Source: Anaerolineaceae bacterium UBA4890 (GTDB lineage: Bacteria > Chloroflexota > Anaerolineae > Anaerolineales > Anaerolineaceae). From it: 53,572 nt of DNA. The notes below the pieces were generated by a model, which saw only the letters and a program-made list of their open reading frames with translations, did not search any database and was not told the DNA's origin. Position 1 is the stretch's first letter, and the number at the start of each line of letters is the position of its first letter. Shown in pieces: positions 16,550 through 24,658 of this stretch. The stretch is from contig DHCY01000011.1 of the NCBI GenBank assembly GCA_002399085.1, positions 1-53,572 of the forward strand, read 5' to 3'. Made by a program: the position numbers and the translations under genes.

Positions 16550-19117
16550 ATGGCTGGCATGAACAAATTTACACAAAAAGCAAAACGAGTGCTCAGCATT
16601 GCTCAACAAGAAGCTGAAACTGAAAAAGCTCGTGAGATTGGCAGTGAACACTTGCTGCTTGGTCTTAGCATAGAAACTGGCACAGCCGCCAACAGGGTCT
16701 TGGAAGACCTGGGCGTGGAGACGGAAAGCATCCGTCAAGTTTTAAATGAGATGAGAGGAAAGCAAGAACCCGATGCAACCCAACCCTCCGGGTTAGGCGA
16801 TGATATCAAGCGCCTGCTCGAGCAAGCTTTGGCAGAATCTGTCGCAGAAAAAGCCAAAATGGTTGGTACGGAGCACCTAATTCTTGCCATGTCCCGAGAC
16901 GAAAACAGCATGGCAATGCGCATTTTGGCTGCATTGGGGATCACCCCTGAGCAGGTCCAGCGCCAGACTGCCCGAATTATAGATGAATACAAACAAATGC
17001 AGGATGAAGCCCGAAAGCTGGAGAATTCAGACGACCTAGAAAAGAGTGATGTTATAAGCCGGCGTGGAGTCTCTCGCCGCAAAGAAAAAGAAGAGGGCAA
17101 GACCCCCCTGGTGGATCAACTGGCAACAGACCTGACCGCCCTGGCTGAAGAAGGAAAGCTTGACCCCGTTATCGGGCGCAACAAAGAAATTGAGCGCGTC
17201 ATCCAGATTTTGGCACGCCGCACTAAGAACAACCCGGCTTTGATCGGGGAACCTGGTGTAGGCAAGACGGCTATTGTTGAAGGGTTGGCACAGCGAATCG
17301 TCGAAGGTGACGTTCCTGCTTTGCTGCTCAACAAGCGTGTACTGCAACTGGACGTCGGTTCAATTGTGGCTGGGACGATGTATCGTGGTCAGTTTGAAGA
17401 ACGCCTGAAGCGCGTGATTGATGAGCTTAAGTCCAGTGGTGATATTGTCTTCATTGACGAGCTTCACATGCTGGTGGGTGCTGGCTCTGCCGGTTCCTCT
17501 GTTGACGCAGCCAATATTCTGAAACCTGCACTGTCAAGAGGCGAGCTGCAGGTGGTAGGCGCCACCACAGCCAATGAGTATCGCAAGAACATCGAAAGCG
17601 ATGCTGCCCTGGAACGGCGTTTCCAGCCTATTGTCGTGGATCAACCCAGCGTTGAAGAGACCATCGAGATTTTGCATGGTTTGCGCCCTAATTACGAAGA
17701 GCATCACCGCCTGACGATCAGTGACGAAGCCCTCGAGGCAGCTGCAAAGTTGAGCTCACGCTATGTGACCGAACGCTTCCTGCCTGACAAGGCGATTGAC
17801 TTGGTGGACGAAGCTGCTTCACGCGTACGTATGTATAAAAGTGAATCTGCCATGAGCAGCAAAGACCTGGTGACAGAGCTACGCGGGATCCGCAAGGAGC
17901 TCAAATCGGCTCAGGCATCCGGCGATGGCGACAACATCCAGGCACTCTTAAAAAGACAGGAGGCACTGGAAGATAAGTTGCATGGTGCACAAACTGCCTG
18001 GGATCGATCGGCGGCTCCGGTTGTCGGTGAAAATGATATTGCTGAAGTGATATCCATGTGGACCGGCATTCCGCTGACCCAGATTGAAACCGAAGAAACC
18101 GAACGACTGCTGAACCTGGAAGCGGAATTGTCCAAATCCATTATCGGGCAGGATGAAGCTATCACTGCAGTCTCGAAGGCGATTCGCCGGGCACGTGCCG
18201 GGCTGAAGAACCCCCGCCGCCCGATTGGTTCCTTCATGTTTCTAGGACCCACCGGTGTCGGCAAGACTGAGCTTACCAAATCGCTGGCACAACAGTTGTT
18301 CGGCAGCGAAGACGCCCTGATCCAGATTGATATGTCCGAATTCATGGAACGTCACAGCATGAGTCGCCTGGTTGGCGCCCCTCCTGGTTATGTCGGTTAC
18401 GACGAAGCCGGTCAGCTGACCGAAGCGATTCGCCGCAAGCCCTATTCCATCGTAGTTTTCGATGAGGTTGAAAAGGCGCATCCTGAAGCGCTCAACTTGC
18501 TCCTGCAAATTATGGAAGAAGGTCATTTGACCGATGCCAAGGGCTTGAAGGTGGACTTCCGCAACGCCATCGTCATCATGACCACCAACATTGGCGCAGA
18601 TATGATCCGCCGTCAGACTGGCTTGGGCTTTTCACTGACTGTTGATGAAGCAAAAGAGGAAGAGCTTGAGTACAAGGATATGCAGAAGAAGCTGATGGAA
18701 GCCTTGAAACGTAATTTCAGACCTGAGTTCATCAATCGTCTCGATTCGGTGATCGTATTCCGCGCCCTCAATCGCAAGGATATTCGCCAGATTGTGGCAC
18801 TGGAGATCGACAAGGTCACCGAACGCCTGGAGGAACAAGAAATCAAGCTGGTTCCTACCGAAGCAGCGCTGGATTACCTTTCCGAACTGGGCTACGACCC
18901 CGAAATGGGTGCCCGCCCGGTGCGCCGGGTGATCACCCAGGAAGTTGAAGAACGACTTTCTGACGAATTGCTCGCCAAACGCTTCAAACCAGGGGATACA
19001 ATTCAGGTTGACCTGGAAGAAAAAATGAATGGTGATGGCGAAACCGAAAAACAAATCGTGTTGAACCAACTTGAAACCCAGGAGGAACAGGCTGCGCCTG
19101 AATTAATCGGAATCTAA
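16550..19117 (+). CDS. clpC: ATP-dependent Clp protease ATP-binding subunit ClpC
   Basis: An 855-residue AAA+ unfoldase that feeds proteins to ClpP. Two Clp N repeats (about 1-150) precede AAA module 1 with Walker A GEPGVGKT at 233-240. A middle segment with a UVR-like helix follows, then AAA module 2 with Walker A GPTGVGKT at 566-573. The LGF tripeptide at 692-694 is the ClpP-docking loop, so it should work with ClpP. A C-terminal D2-small domain ends it. I start at the ATG at 16550 with AGGAGG 7 bases upstream; MAGMNKFTQKAKRVL matches the usual ClpC start. No ctsR or mcsAB neighbours are present; radA follows by 10 bases. Confidence 0.95.
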   Translation: MAGMNKFTQKAKRVLSIAQQEAETEKAREIGSEHLLLGLSIETGTAANRVLEDLGVETESIRQVLNEMRGKQEPDATQPSGLGDDIKRLLEQALAESVAEKAKMVGTEHLILAMSRDENSMAMRILAALGITPEQVQRQTARIIDEYKQMQDEARKLENSDDLEKSDVISRRGVSRRKEKEEGKTPLVDQLATDLTALAEEGKLDPVIGRNKEIERVIQILARRTKNNPALIGEPGVGKTAIVEGLAQRIVEGDVPALLLNKRVLQLDVGSIVAGTMYRGQFEERLKRVIDELKSSGDIVFIDELHMLVGAGSAGSSVDAANILKPALSRGELQVVGATTANEYRKNIESDAALERRFQPIVVDQPSVEETIEILHGLRPNYEEHHRLTISDEALEAAAKLSSRYVTERFLPDKAIDLVDEAASRVRMYKSESAMSSKDLVTELRGIRKELKSAQASGDGDNIQALLKRQEALEDKLHGAQTAWDRSAAPVVGENDIAEVISMWTGIPLTQIETEETERLLNLEAELSKSIIGQDEAITAVSKAIRRARAGLKNPRRPIGSFMFLGPTGVGKTELTKSLAQQLFGSEDALIQIDMSEFMERHSMSRLVGAPPGYVGYDEAGQLTEAIRRKPYSIVVFDEVEKAHPEALNLLLQIMEEGHLTDAKGLKVDFRNAIVIMTTNIGADMIRRQTGLGFSLTVDEAKEEELEYKDMQKKLMEALKRNFRPEFINRLDSVIVFRALNRKDIRQIVALEIDKVTERLEEQEIKLVPTEAALDYLSELGYDPEMGARPVRRVITQEVEERLSDELLAKRFKPGDTIQVDLEEKMNGDGETEKQIVLNQLETQEEQAAPELIGI

Positions 19118-19127
19118 GCGAGACTTA

Positions 19128-20525
19128 ATGGCAAAAAGCTATACACGCTATGTATGTCAGGTATGTGGGAAGACAAGTTCCCGTGCCTTTGGACGCTGTC
19201 CCAGCTGTGAAAGCTGGGACAGCATGGTTGAAGAAATAGTCCAGGATACAACCCCTAAAAATGTCTCGCCTGTGAGAGGTCTCAGTGGGGCATCACAAGT
19301 GAAGCGGTTGTCTGACATCGATGGACAGGTGGAAGACCGTGTACCCCTGGAGATGGAAGAATTTTCGCGGGTGTTGGGTGGGGGGATTGTGCCTGGTTCA
19401 GTTGTGCTGATTGGCGGCGACCCGGGCATCGGCAAGAGCACCTTGACCCTGCAAATGGCAATGCAGCTCGCCGAAAAGAACACCATACTCTATGTTTCGG
19501 GCGAAGAATCTGAGCGCCAGATCAAAATGCGGGCAGTGCGTCTGGCTGAAGACGACAAATTACCAAAAAACCTTCTATTGGTTACGGAGACGAACCTGGG
19601 GGTCATTTTTGAACACATCTCCCAGGTGAAACCTTCGTTAGTGATTATTGATTCCATTCAGACTGTCACCCTGCCAGAAATGGAATCAGCAGCCGGCTCG
19701 ATTTCGCAAGTGCGGGAATCGGCTGCTAAGCTGCGCGAACTGGCAAAAACCACGGGTATCACCATATTTCTGATCGGGCATGTTACCAAGGAGGGCACAA
19801 TAGCTGGTCCGAGGGTGTTGGAGCACATCGTGGATACCGTGCTGTATCTGGAAGGTGAACATTTTCAGAGTTACCGGCTCTTGCGCTCGGTCAAAAACCG
19901 TTACGGCGCCACCAGCGAGGTCGGCGTTTTTGAAATGCAGGAACGCGGTATGGTTGAAGTGCGCAATCCCAGTGAAGTATTTCTGGCAGAACGGATGATC
20001 AACGCGCCTGGCTCGGCGATCGCGGTCACTATGGAAGGCACGCGACCCTTACTGGTGGAAATCCAGGGGTTGACCACCCCGACCAATTTTGGTAACCCGC
20101 GCCGCACAGCCAACGGCATCGATTTTAACCGTCTGCTGATCATCGTTGCAGTGCTTACACGCCGGCTGGGCGTGGGCTTGGGCAACCAGGATGTAATCAC
20201 CAATGTGGTCAGCGGGCTTAGACTGGATGAGCCGGCAGCAGACCTGGCTGTGGCGACCGCGATTACTTCTTCGTTTCGAGACCAACCAGTTCGGGCGGAT
20301 ACCGTCTTGATCGGCGAAGTGGGATTGTCGGGCGAGCTGCGGATGGTGGGGCAGATGCAAACCCGCCTGCGCGAAGCCGCCAAGCTGGGTTTCAAGCGCG
20401 CCGTAGTCCCGAAACGGCTGCGCAAAGGCGAGCCCTGGCCAGCGGGCATTGAAGTTATTGAAGCGCGATCCTTGCGCGAGGCGTTAAAGGCAGCGTTGTT
20501 GGAGAAGGAAAAGTTGGAAGAGTAG
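19128..20525 (+). CDS. radA: DNA repair protein RadA
   Basis: A 465-residue branch-migration ATPase of homologous recombination. A four-Cys zinc finger opens the protein (C10, C13, C24, C27). A RecA-like core follows, with Walker A GGDPGIGKST near 96-105. The RadA motif appears as KNRYG in place of the common KNRFG. The last third is a Lon-protease-like domain (RRLGVGLGNQDV and VGLSGELR). Clustering of clpC and radA is common in bacteria. The ribosome site is weak (GCGAG), and the gene probably depends on read-through from clpC. Confidence 0.95.
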   Translation: MAKSYTRYVCQVCGKTSSRAFGRCPSCESWDSMVEEIVQDTTPKNVSPVRGLSGASQVKRLSDIDGQVEDRVPLEMEEFSRVLGGGIVPGSVVLIGGDPGIGKSTLTLQMAMQLAEKNTILYVSGEESERQIKMRAVRLAEDDKLPKNLLLVTETNLGVIFEHISQVKPSLVIIDSIQTVTLPEMESAAGSISQVRESAAKLRELAKTTGITIFLIGHVTKEGTIAGPRVLEHIVDTVLYLEGEHFQSYRLLRSVKNRYGATSEVGVFEMQERGMVEVRNPSEVFLAERMINAPGSAIAVTMEGTRPLLVEIQGLTTPTNFGNPRRTANGIDFNRLLIIVAVLTRRLGVGLGNQDVITNVVSGLRLDEPAADLAVATAITSSFRDQPVRADTVLIGEVGLSGELRMVGQMQTRLREAAKLGFKRAVVPKRLRKGEPWPAGIEVIEARSLREALKAALLEKEKLEE

Positions 20526-20648
20526 GGGCGACCTTCCACAGTCTCACCGGGCGGCTGGCAACTGTAACTTACAAGGATTGTAATCGACCCCACAATAACC
20601 AACCCAGATAAGGTATCATTCTTAATCAACCAAGAGAAAGAACCAACT

Positions 20649-21155
20649 ATGAAAAATCTGAACAGAATCCCGCTAGTCCGCGCAACCCGCCGAAACCATG
20701 CTCTCGAGCATGCCACCATGAAGGTTTTGGCTGAGAAGTATAAAGGTATTAGGATGATGGGGCATTCCAACCCGGGTGGCTTCATTCTTCTGGCTGACCT
20801 GCCCACAGAGCTGGTCACCGACGCCGTTTTGGAAGCCCGCCGCCGTTTGCAGGCAGGCGATGCCCAATTAGCGATTCATCCTGGCTGCGGCACCAACTAC
20901 GCCGCGTCTTCTTTACTGGCTGGTTCGGCATCTTTTGCCATTCTGATGGCATTGAGTCGTGGGAAAACACCAAAATGGTGGCATATCCTGATCGCTGCAC
21001 TGGTTGCAGTGCCTGTTTATATCCTCTCAAAACCTGTTGGTCCACGCTTACAGCAATTCACGACCGATGCTCAAATTGACGAGTTGGATGTCAACCTGGT
21101 CACCAGCCAGAAGACCCGGAATGGATTTTTCCATCAAATAAGTACGCGGGCATAA
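20649..21155 (+). CDS. DUF6391-like protein
   Basis: A 168-residue protein with a conserved-looking opening (RATRRNHALEHATMKVLAEK) and HPGCGTNYAASSLL in the middle. Two hydrophobic helices follow (about 85-102 and 110-130), then a short polar tail. This matches my recollection of the uncharacterised DUF6391 family in cyanobacteria and Chloroflexota. The paired HxxxHA and HPGCGTN motifs hint at a metal site, but no activity is known to me. It lies 123 bases after radA, and its stop overlaps the holA start by one base, so the two are translationally coupled. Confidence 0.7.
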   Translation: MKNLNRIPLVRATRRNHALEHATMKVLAEKYKGIRMMGHSNPGGFILLADLPTELVTDAVLEARRRLQAGDAQLAIHPGCGTNYAASSLLAGSASFAILMALSRGKTPKWWHILIAALVAVPVYILSKPVGPRLQQFTTDAQIDELDVNLVTSQKTRNGFFHQISTRA

Positions 21156-22171
21156 TGACAGCAGCCAGCAAACCCAGCCTATACCTCTTGCGGGGGGATG
21201 ACACGGTCAGGATCAAACAAATCCTGGCGGGTTTTCAGGCTGGTTTGGGCGACCCCAGCATGGCAGACCTGAACACTGTCCGCTTGAATGGCGAGTCGCT
21301 GGGCTTCGAAACCCTGCAGGCAGATTCCCTCACAATCCCCTTCCTTGCTGAGCGCCGGCTGGTCATTGTTGAAAACGCGCAATCATTCCTGGCTAAAGCC
21401 GGTAAGGATTCTTCCGAGAAATTCGTGGAACTGTTCGACTTTCTCCCCGAAAGCACCGCCCTGGTATTCGTGGTCGACGACCAGCTGGGCAAGCGCCGCG
21501 GCGAACGCAGCTGGGAAAATCAAAAAAGCTATGCCTGGGTCACCAAGTGGATTGAGGAAAACACAATAAAAGGGATAGTTATAGATGCTCTTCTGCCGGT
21601 GGATGAAGACATGCCCGCCTGGATCATGCGCAAAGCCAAAGAGTTGGGCGGCACCTTCCGACCCGACGCCGCCCATTTGTTGGCGAGCTATATCGGCAAT
21701 AACACCCTTCAGGCAGAGAAAGAAATAGAAAAACTGATCACTTATGTTGGGGATGGCGTGGTCGAGCCGGACCATGTCACTTTGCTGACTGCCCATGAGC
21801 AAGAGGGTAATATTTTTGCGCTCACAGATGCCCTGGGCGAGCGCAATGCGGTCAAAGCCATGCAGGAGTTTCAATTGCTCACCGAAAAAAGCGATGTGAT
21901 GGAACTTTCTGGCATGATCCACCGCCAGTTCCGCCTCCTGATCCAGGCACGCGAGATCATTGATGAAGGCGGCGGCGTTCAGCAAATTGAAAAAGAACTG
22001 AAAGTGCTCAACTTTGTTGCCCGCAAGCTCTACACCCAGGCTCAGCGCTTCAGCCTGCGCCAGTTGCTGGATGTTTTCAGCAGGCTGCTGGATATCGATG
22101 AGGGCATCAAGACCGGCGGCATGCCTGGTCAGACTGCCTATGAGCTGCTGATTGCCGATTTGACCAGGTAG
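21155..22171 (+). CDS. holA: DNA polymerase III subunit delta
   Basis: A 338-residue clamp-loader subunit that opens the sliding clamp during replication. The N-terminal module opens with SLYLLRGDDTVRIKQILAGF. It also has PFLAERRLVIVENAQSF and a central IGNNTLQAEKEIEKLITYVG segment, which are standard HolA blocks; the C-terminal helical collar (LIQAREII, KLYTQAQRFSLRQL) is complete. As in other delta subunits there is no P-loop. The start overlaps the upstream stop (TAATG). Confidence 0.92.
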   Translation: MTAASKPSLYLLRGDDTVRIKQILAGFQAGLGDPSMADLNTVRLNGESLGFETLQADSLTIPFLAERRLVIVENAQSFLAKAGKDSSEKFVELFDFLPESTALVFVVDDQLGKRRGERSWENQKSYAWVTKWIEENTIKGIVIDALLPVDEDMPAWIMRKAKELGGTFRPDAAHLLASYIGNNTLQAEKEIEKLITYVGDGVVEPDHVTLLTAHEQEGNIFALTDALGERNAVKAMQEFQLLTEKSDVMELSGMIHRQFRLLIQAREIIDEGGGVQQIEKELKVLNFVARKLYTQAQRFSLRQLLDVFSRLLDIDEGIKTGGMPGQTAYELLIADLTR

Positions 22172-22187
22172 CTTCCGAAGGAGAAAA

Positions 22188-23234
22188 ATGCCATTCAATA
22201 TCATCCGCGACGACATTGTCAGACTGGAAGTAGATGCCATCGTTAACGCTGCCAACCCCGACCTGAAAAATGGGGGTGGTGGGGTGTGCGGAAGGATCTT
22301 TGAGGCTGCCGGTGTGGAAGAGATGACGGCAGCCTGTGATGCGATTGGTGGTTGCTCTACAGGCAGCGCTGTGATCACTCCCGGTTTCAACCTGCCGGCT
22401 AAATATGTTATCCACACTGTTGGTCCGGTCTGGCAGGGGGGTGAGCGGGGTGAAGAAACCTTACTGCGCAGCGCCTACCGTGCCAGTCTCCGGCTGGCTA
22501 CCGAACACGATCTTGAAAGTGTCGCCTTCCCGTTACTGTCTTCGGGTAATTTTCGCTACCCTTACGAGCAAGCCCTGGCGGTTGCCCTGGACGAGATAAA
22601 CCGCTATATCTTTCAAAATGATATGCAGGTTACGCTGGTGATGTTTGACCAGACGGCAACTGCGCTTGGTTTCAAACTCCGCTCTGACCTGATCAGCTAT
22701 ATTGACGATCATTACGTGGAGGAGCACCTGAATCTAAACCGACCTCGGGAACACTACGGTCCCTGGGCTGGTCCCATTGCAAAACAGGAGAAACCACCTC
22801 GCGAGAAACCGGGAGCTCTTCACGATGAAGATTTGCTCTATTCGGTTCAAATGCAGCCCGGCATAGTCTTTGATAATGCGCTCGTCTTCCCCAGGGAAAA
22901 AACTTTCTCGGAAGCTGTGCTCAGTATTATTGATGCCAAGGGCATGACTGACGTTGAAGCCTATCGCGGCTCCAATCTTGATAGGCGTCTCTTTAGCAAG
23001 ATTCGCAGTAAAACCAGGTACAATCCCAGCAAATCCACCGTTCTGGCGTTGACCATCGGGCTCAAGCTTTCTGTAGAAGAAGCCGAGGATTTGTTGGCGC
23101 GGGCTGGATTCGCCTTTAGCCCCTGTAATAAGCGTGACCTGATCGTGCGCTACTTTTTGGAGCATGGAGAACACGACATTGCCAGGGTGAACGGTGCCCT
23201 TTATGATTTTGATCAGGAGCTATTAGGAGTCTAA
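22188..23234 (+). CDS. macro-domain protein with a helical C-terminal domain
   Basis: A 348-residue protein. Residues 1-165 form a macro domain, which binds or hydrolyses ADP-ribose derivatives: VDAIVNAANPDLKNGGGGV is the ADP-ribose site and LSSGNFRYP the second loop. After a Pro-rich linker, residues about 230-345 form a helical domain (DRRLFSKIRSKTRYNPSKST, EEAEDLLARAGF) that I recall attached to many bacterial macro proteins but cannot assign a job. It lies 16 bases after holA, with GAAGGAG upstream of the ATG, and is followed by a VWA gene. Confidence 0.86.
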   Translation: MPFNIIRDDIVRLEVDAIVNAANPDLKNGGGGVCGRIFEAAGVEEMTAACDAIGGCSTGSAVITPGFNLPAKYVIHTVGPVWQGGERGEETLLRSAYRASLRLATEHDLESVAFPLLSSGNFRYPYEQALAVALDEINRYIFQNDMQVTLVMFDQTATALGFKLRSDLISYIDDHYVEEHLNLNRPREHYGPWAGPIAKQEKPPREKPGALHDEDLLYSVQMQPGIVFDNALVFPREKTFSEAVLSIIDAKGMTDVEAYRGSNLDRRLFSKIRSKTRYNPSKSTVLALTIGLKLSVEEAEDLLARAGFAFSPCNKRDLIVRYFLEHGEHDIARVNGALYDFDQELLGV

Positions 23235-23282
23235 GAAATGTCGCCTGCCAGGCGACCACAAAGCAAACCCCGGGGGATATGA

Positions 23283-23309
23283 TAGACCTCAGATCAATAA
23301 GGAGGTCTA
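23283..23309 (+). promoter_or_regulatory. hairpin enclosing the ribosome-binding site of the VWA gene
   Basis: TAGACCTC (23283-23290) pairs perfectly with GAGGTCTA (23302-23309) around an 11-base loop. The right arm contains most of the GGAGG ribosome site (23301-23305) for the ATG at 23312. Folding in the mRNA would hide that site. Confidence 0.5.
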
Positions 23310-23311
23310 CA

Positions 23312-23977
23312 ATGAACAAAACAGAACTGATTTTCATACTCGACCGCAGTGGCTCCATGGCTGGGTTGGAAAGCGATACCATTGGGGGTTTCAATGCGAC
23401 CATCAGCGATCAGAAGAAGATCGAAGGGGAAACACGTGTGACCACCATTCTTTTCGACAACTTCTTCGAAGTGCTGCACGACCGTATCAACCTGCAGGAT
23501 CTCAATCCCCTGACCGAAAAAGATTATTTCGTGCGCGGTAGCACTGCCCTGTACGATGCCGTTGCCCTGGGGATCAACAAGATTACCAACGTACAAAAAC
23601 AAACCAAAGAAGAGGGTAGGGCAGATAAAGTGATCATGGTCATCATTACCGATGGCTATGAGAATGCCTCGCGCGAAACCAGTGCCGCTATGCTGCATAA
23701 GAAGATTGAAAACTGCAAAACGGCTGGCTGGGAATTTTTGTTCCTCGGTGCCGATATTGACGCGCAGGCTGCCGCCGGAGCGATCGGGATTGATCCAAGC
23801 AGGGCATCGAATTACGTCAAGGACGCTCGCGGGGTCGATGTGCAGTACCGCTCTCTCAATCAAGCCATACGTGGTATGCGCTCTGGGGCGCCGTTGTCTG
23901 AGGATTGGAAGAAAGAGCTGGACGAAGACAATAAACGTAAAAAAATGAAGGGGGATAGCAGGAAGATAGGGGGGTAG
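23312..23977 (+). CDS. VWA domain protein
   Basis: A 221-residue soluble protein that is mostly a von Willebrand factor A domain. The metal-ion-dependent adhesion site is intact: ILDRSGSM near the start, the Thr in GSTALYDA and the Asp in IITDGYENA. A short charged C-terminus rich in Lys and Asp follows. Stand-alone VWA proteins usually act as metal-dependent binding partners. It follows the macro gene by 77 bases, probably on one transcript. The start at 23312 is set by GGAGG 6 bases upstream; a longer frame from 23279 would begin inside the hairpin. Confidence 0.87.
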   Translation: MNKTELIFILDRSGSMAGLESDTIGGFNATISDQKKIEGETRVTTILFDNFFEVLHDRINLQDLNPLTEKDYFVRGSTALYDAVALGINKITNVQKQTKEEGRADKVIMVIITDGYENASRETSAAMLHKKIENCKTAGWEFLFLGADIDAQAAAGAIGIDPSRASNYVKDARGVDVQYRSLNQAIRGMRSGAPLSEDWKKELDEDNKRKKMKGDSRKIGG

Positions 23978-23988
23978 GGGGATGGGGG

Positions 23989-24020
23989 CAAGGCTGGGGC
24001 AAGATTTAGCCCCAGCCTTG
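23989..24020 (+). terminator. hairpin after the VWA gene
   Basis: A perfect 12-bp stem CAAGGCTGGGGC/GCCCCAGCCTTG with an 8-base loop, 11 bases after the VWA stop. Only a scattered T-rich stretch follows, so termination is likely but not certain. Confidence 0.65.
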
Positions 24021-24123
24021 GTATTACAAAACATTCTTTTAAAGGATAGACCTGCCACAGTCTCGTAAAATCCTCACAACCCTAGTTGTTTGTTGCGTGA
24101 AAAGGCAATTGGACACTTTATAG

Positions 24124-24150
24124 AAAAAAACCACCTACTCGGCGGTTTTT
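24124..24150 (-). terminator. terminator overlapping the stop codon of the zinc-ribbon gene
   Basis: On the minus strand AAAACCGCC and GGTGGTTTT flank GAGTA and are followed by a T run. The TAG stop codon (24137-24135) lies at the loop and the right arm, so the hairpin is partly coding. Confidence 0.7.
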
Positions 24151-24446
24151 GTGGTTTCTTTGCTGGGTTCCTTGCTTGAACCTTCTGATTTTGCGCTTTC
24201 AGTCGGTGATTTGGAGCCATTACCTCCATCCACGGTATCTTTGTGCACAGATTTCTGACCGGATGGGGAGCGATTGTCGGTAGCATAAAAGCCCTTACCC
24301 TTAAAGACAATCCCGACAGGTGTGTAAACCTTGCGCAGGGCAACCTGGCAGCAATTTGGGCAAACCGTCAGTGCGTCATCAGTGAAATGTTGAAATTGGT
24401 CAAAACGATGACCGCATTCTTCGCATACATAACTATAAACAGGCAT
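24135..24446 (-). CDS. FmdB family zinc-ribbon protein
   Basis: A 103-residue small protein. Residues 1-45 carry the FmdB zinc ribbon, with CEECG and CPNC knuckles (C8, C11, C29, C32) after the MPVYSYVC opening. A GFYATDN segment follows, as in many FmdB proteins, and then a low-complexity Ser/Lys/Glu tail. The family is often called a putative regulator, but its role is poorly known. GGAG lies 12 bases upstream. It is divergent from the first C39 gene. Confidence 0.88.
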   Translation of the reverse strand: MPVYSYVCEECGHRFDQFQHFTDDALTVCPNCCQVALRKVYTPVGIVFKGKGFYATDNRSPSGQKSVHKDTVDGGNGSKSPTESAKSEGSSKEPSKETTKTAE

Positions 24447-24642
24447 TTTCTCTTACTTCTCCAAATCCAGAACCATTATATTACCACAAAACGATTCTGT
24501 ATTATGGTACTGCAGCCAGGTTAGATTTGCGTAAGAATGGCAAGCAGGCACAGACCGACTGGGTTTGCCAAACCGGATGGAAACAGTCCGCCATCTCTAC
24601 GCCATCTAATCGGGTTGGTTTATCCCTTTTCGCTGTTTGCGA

Positions 24643-24648
24643 TATAAT
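24643..24648 (+). promoter_or_regulatory. candidate -10 box of the first C39 peptidase gene, leaderless
   Basis: A perfect TATAAT lies only 10 bases before the ATG at 24659, and no ribosome site is seen. Transcription would start about 4 bases before the ATG, giving a leaderless mRNA. No good -35 is visible at standard spacing. Confidence 0.45.
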
Positions 24649-24658
24649 CCGAAACGTT

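Noticed and set aside
19901..20818. 305-codon frame antisense to radA
   Set aside because: RadA is unmistakable on the plus strand; the antisense product has skewed, low-information composition.
21383..22417. 344-codon frame antisense to holA and the macro gene
   Set aside because: It is a shadow of two recognised plus-strand genes and matches nothing I know.
23294..24058. 254-codon frame antisense to the VWA gene
   Set aside because: The plus-strand VWA domain with its intact metal site explains the sequence.
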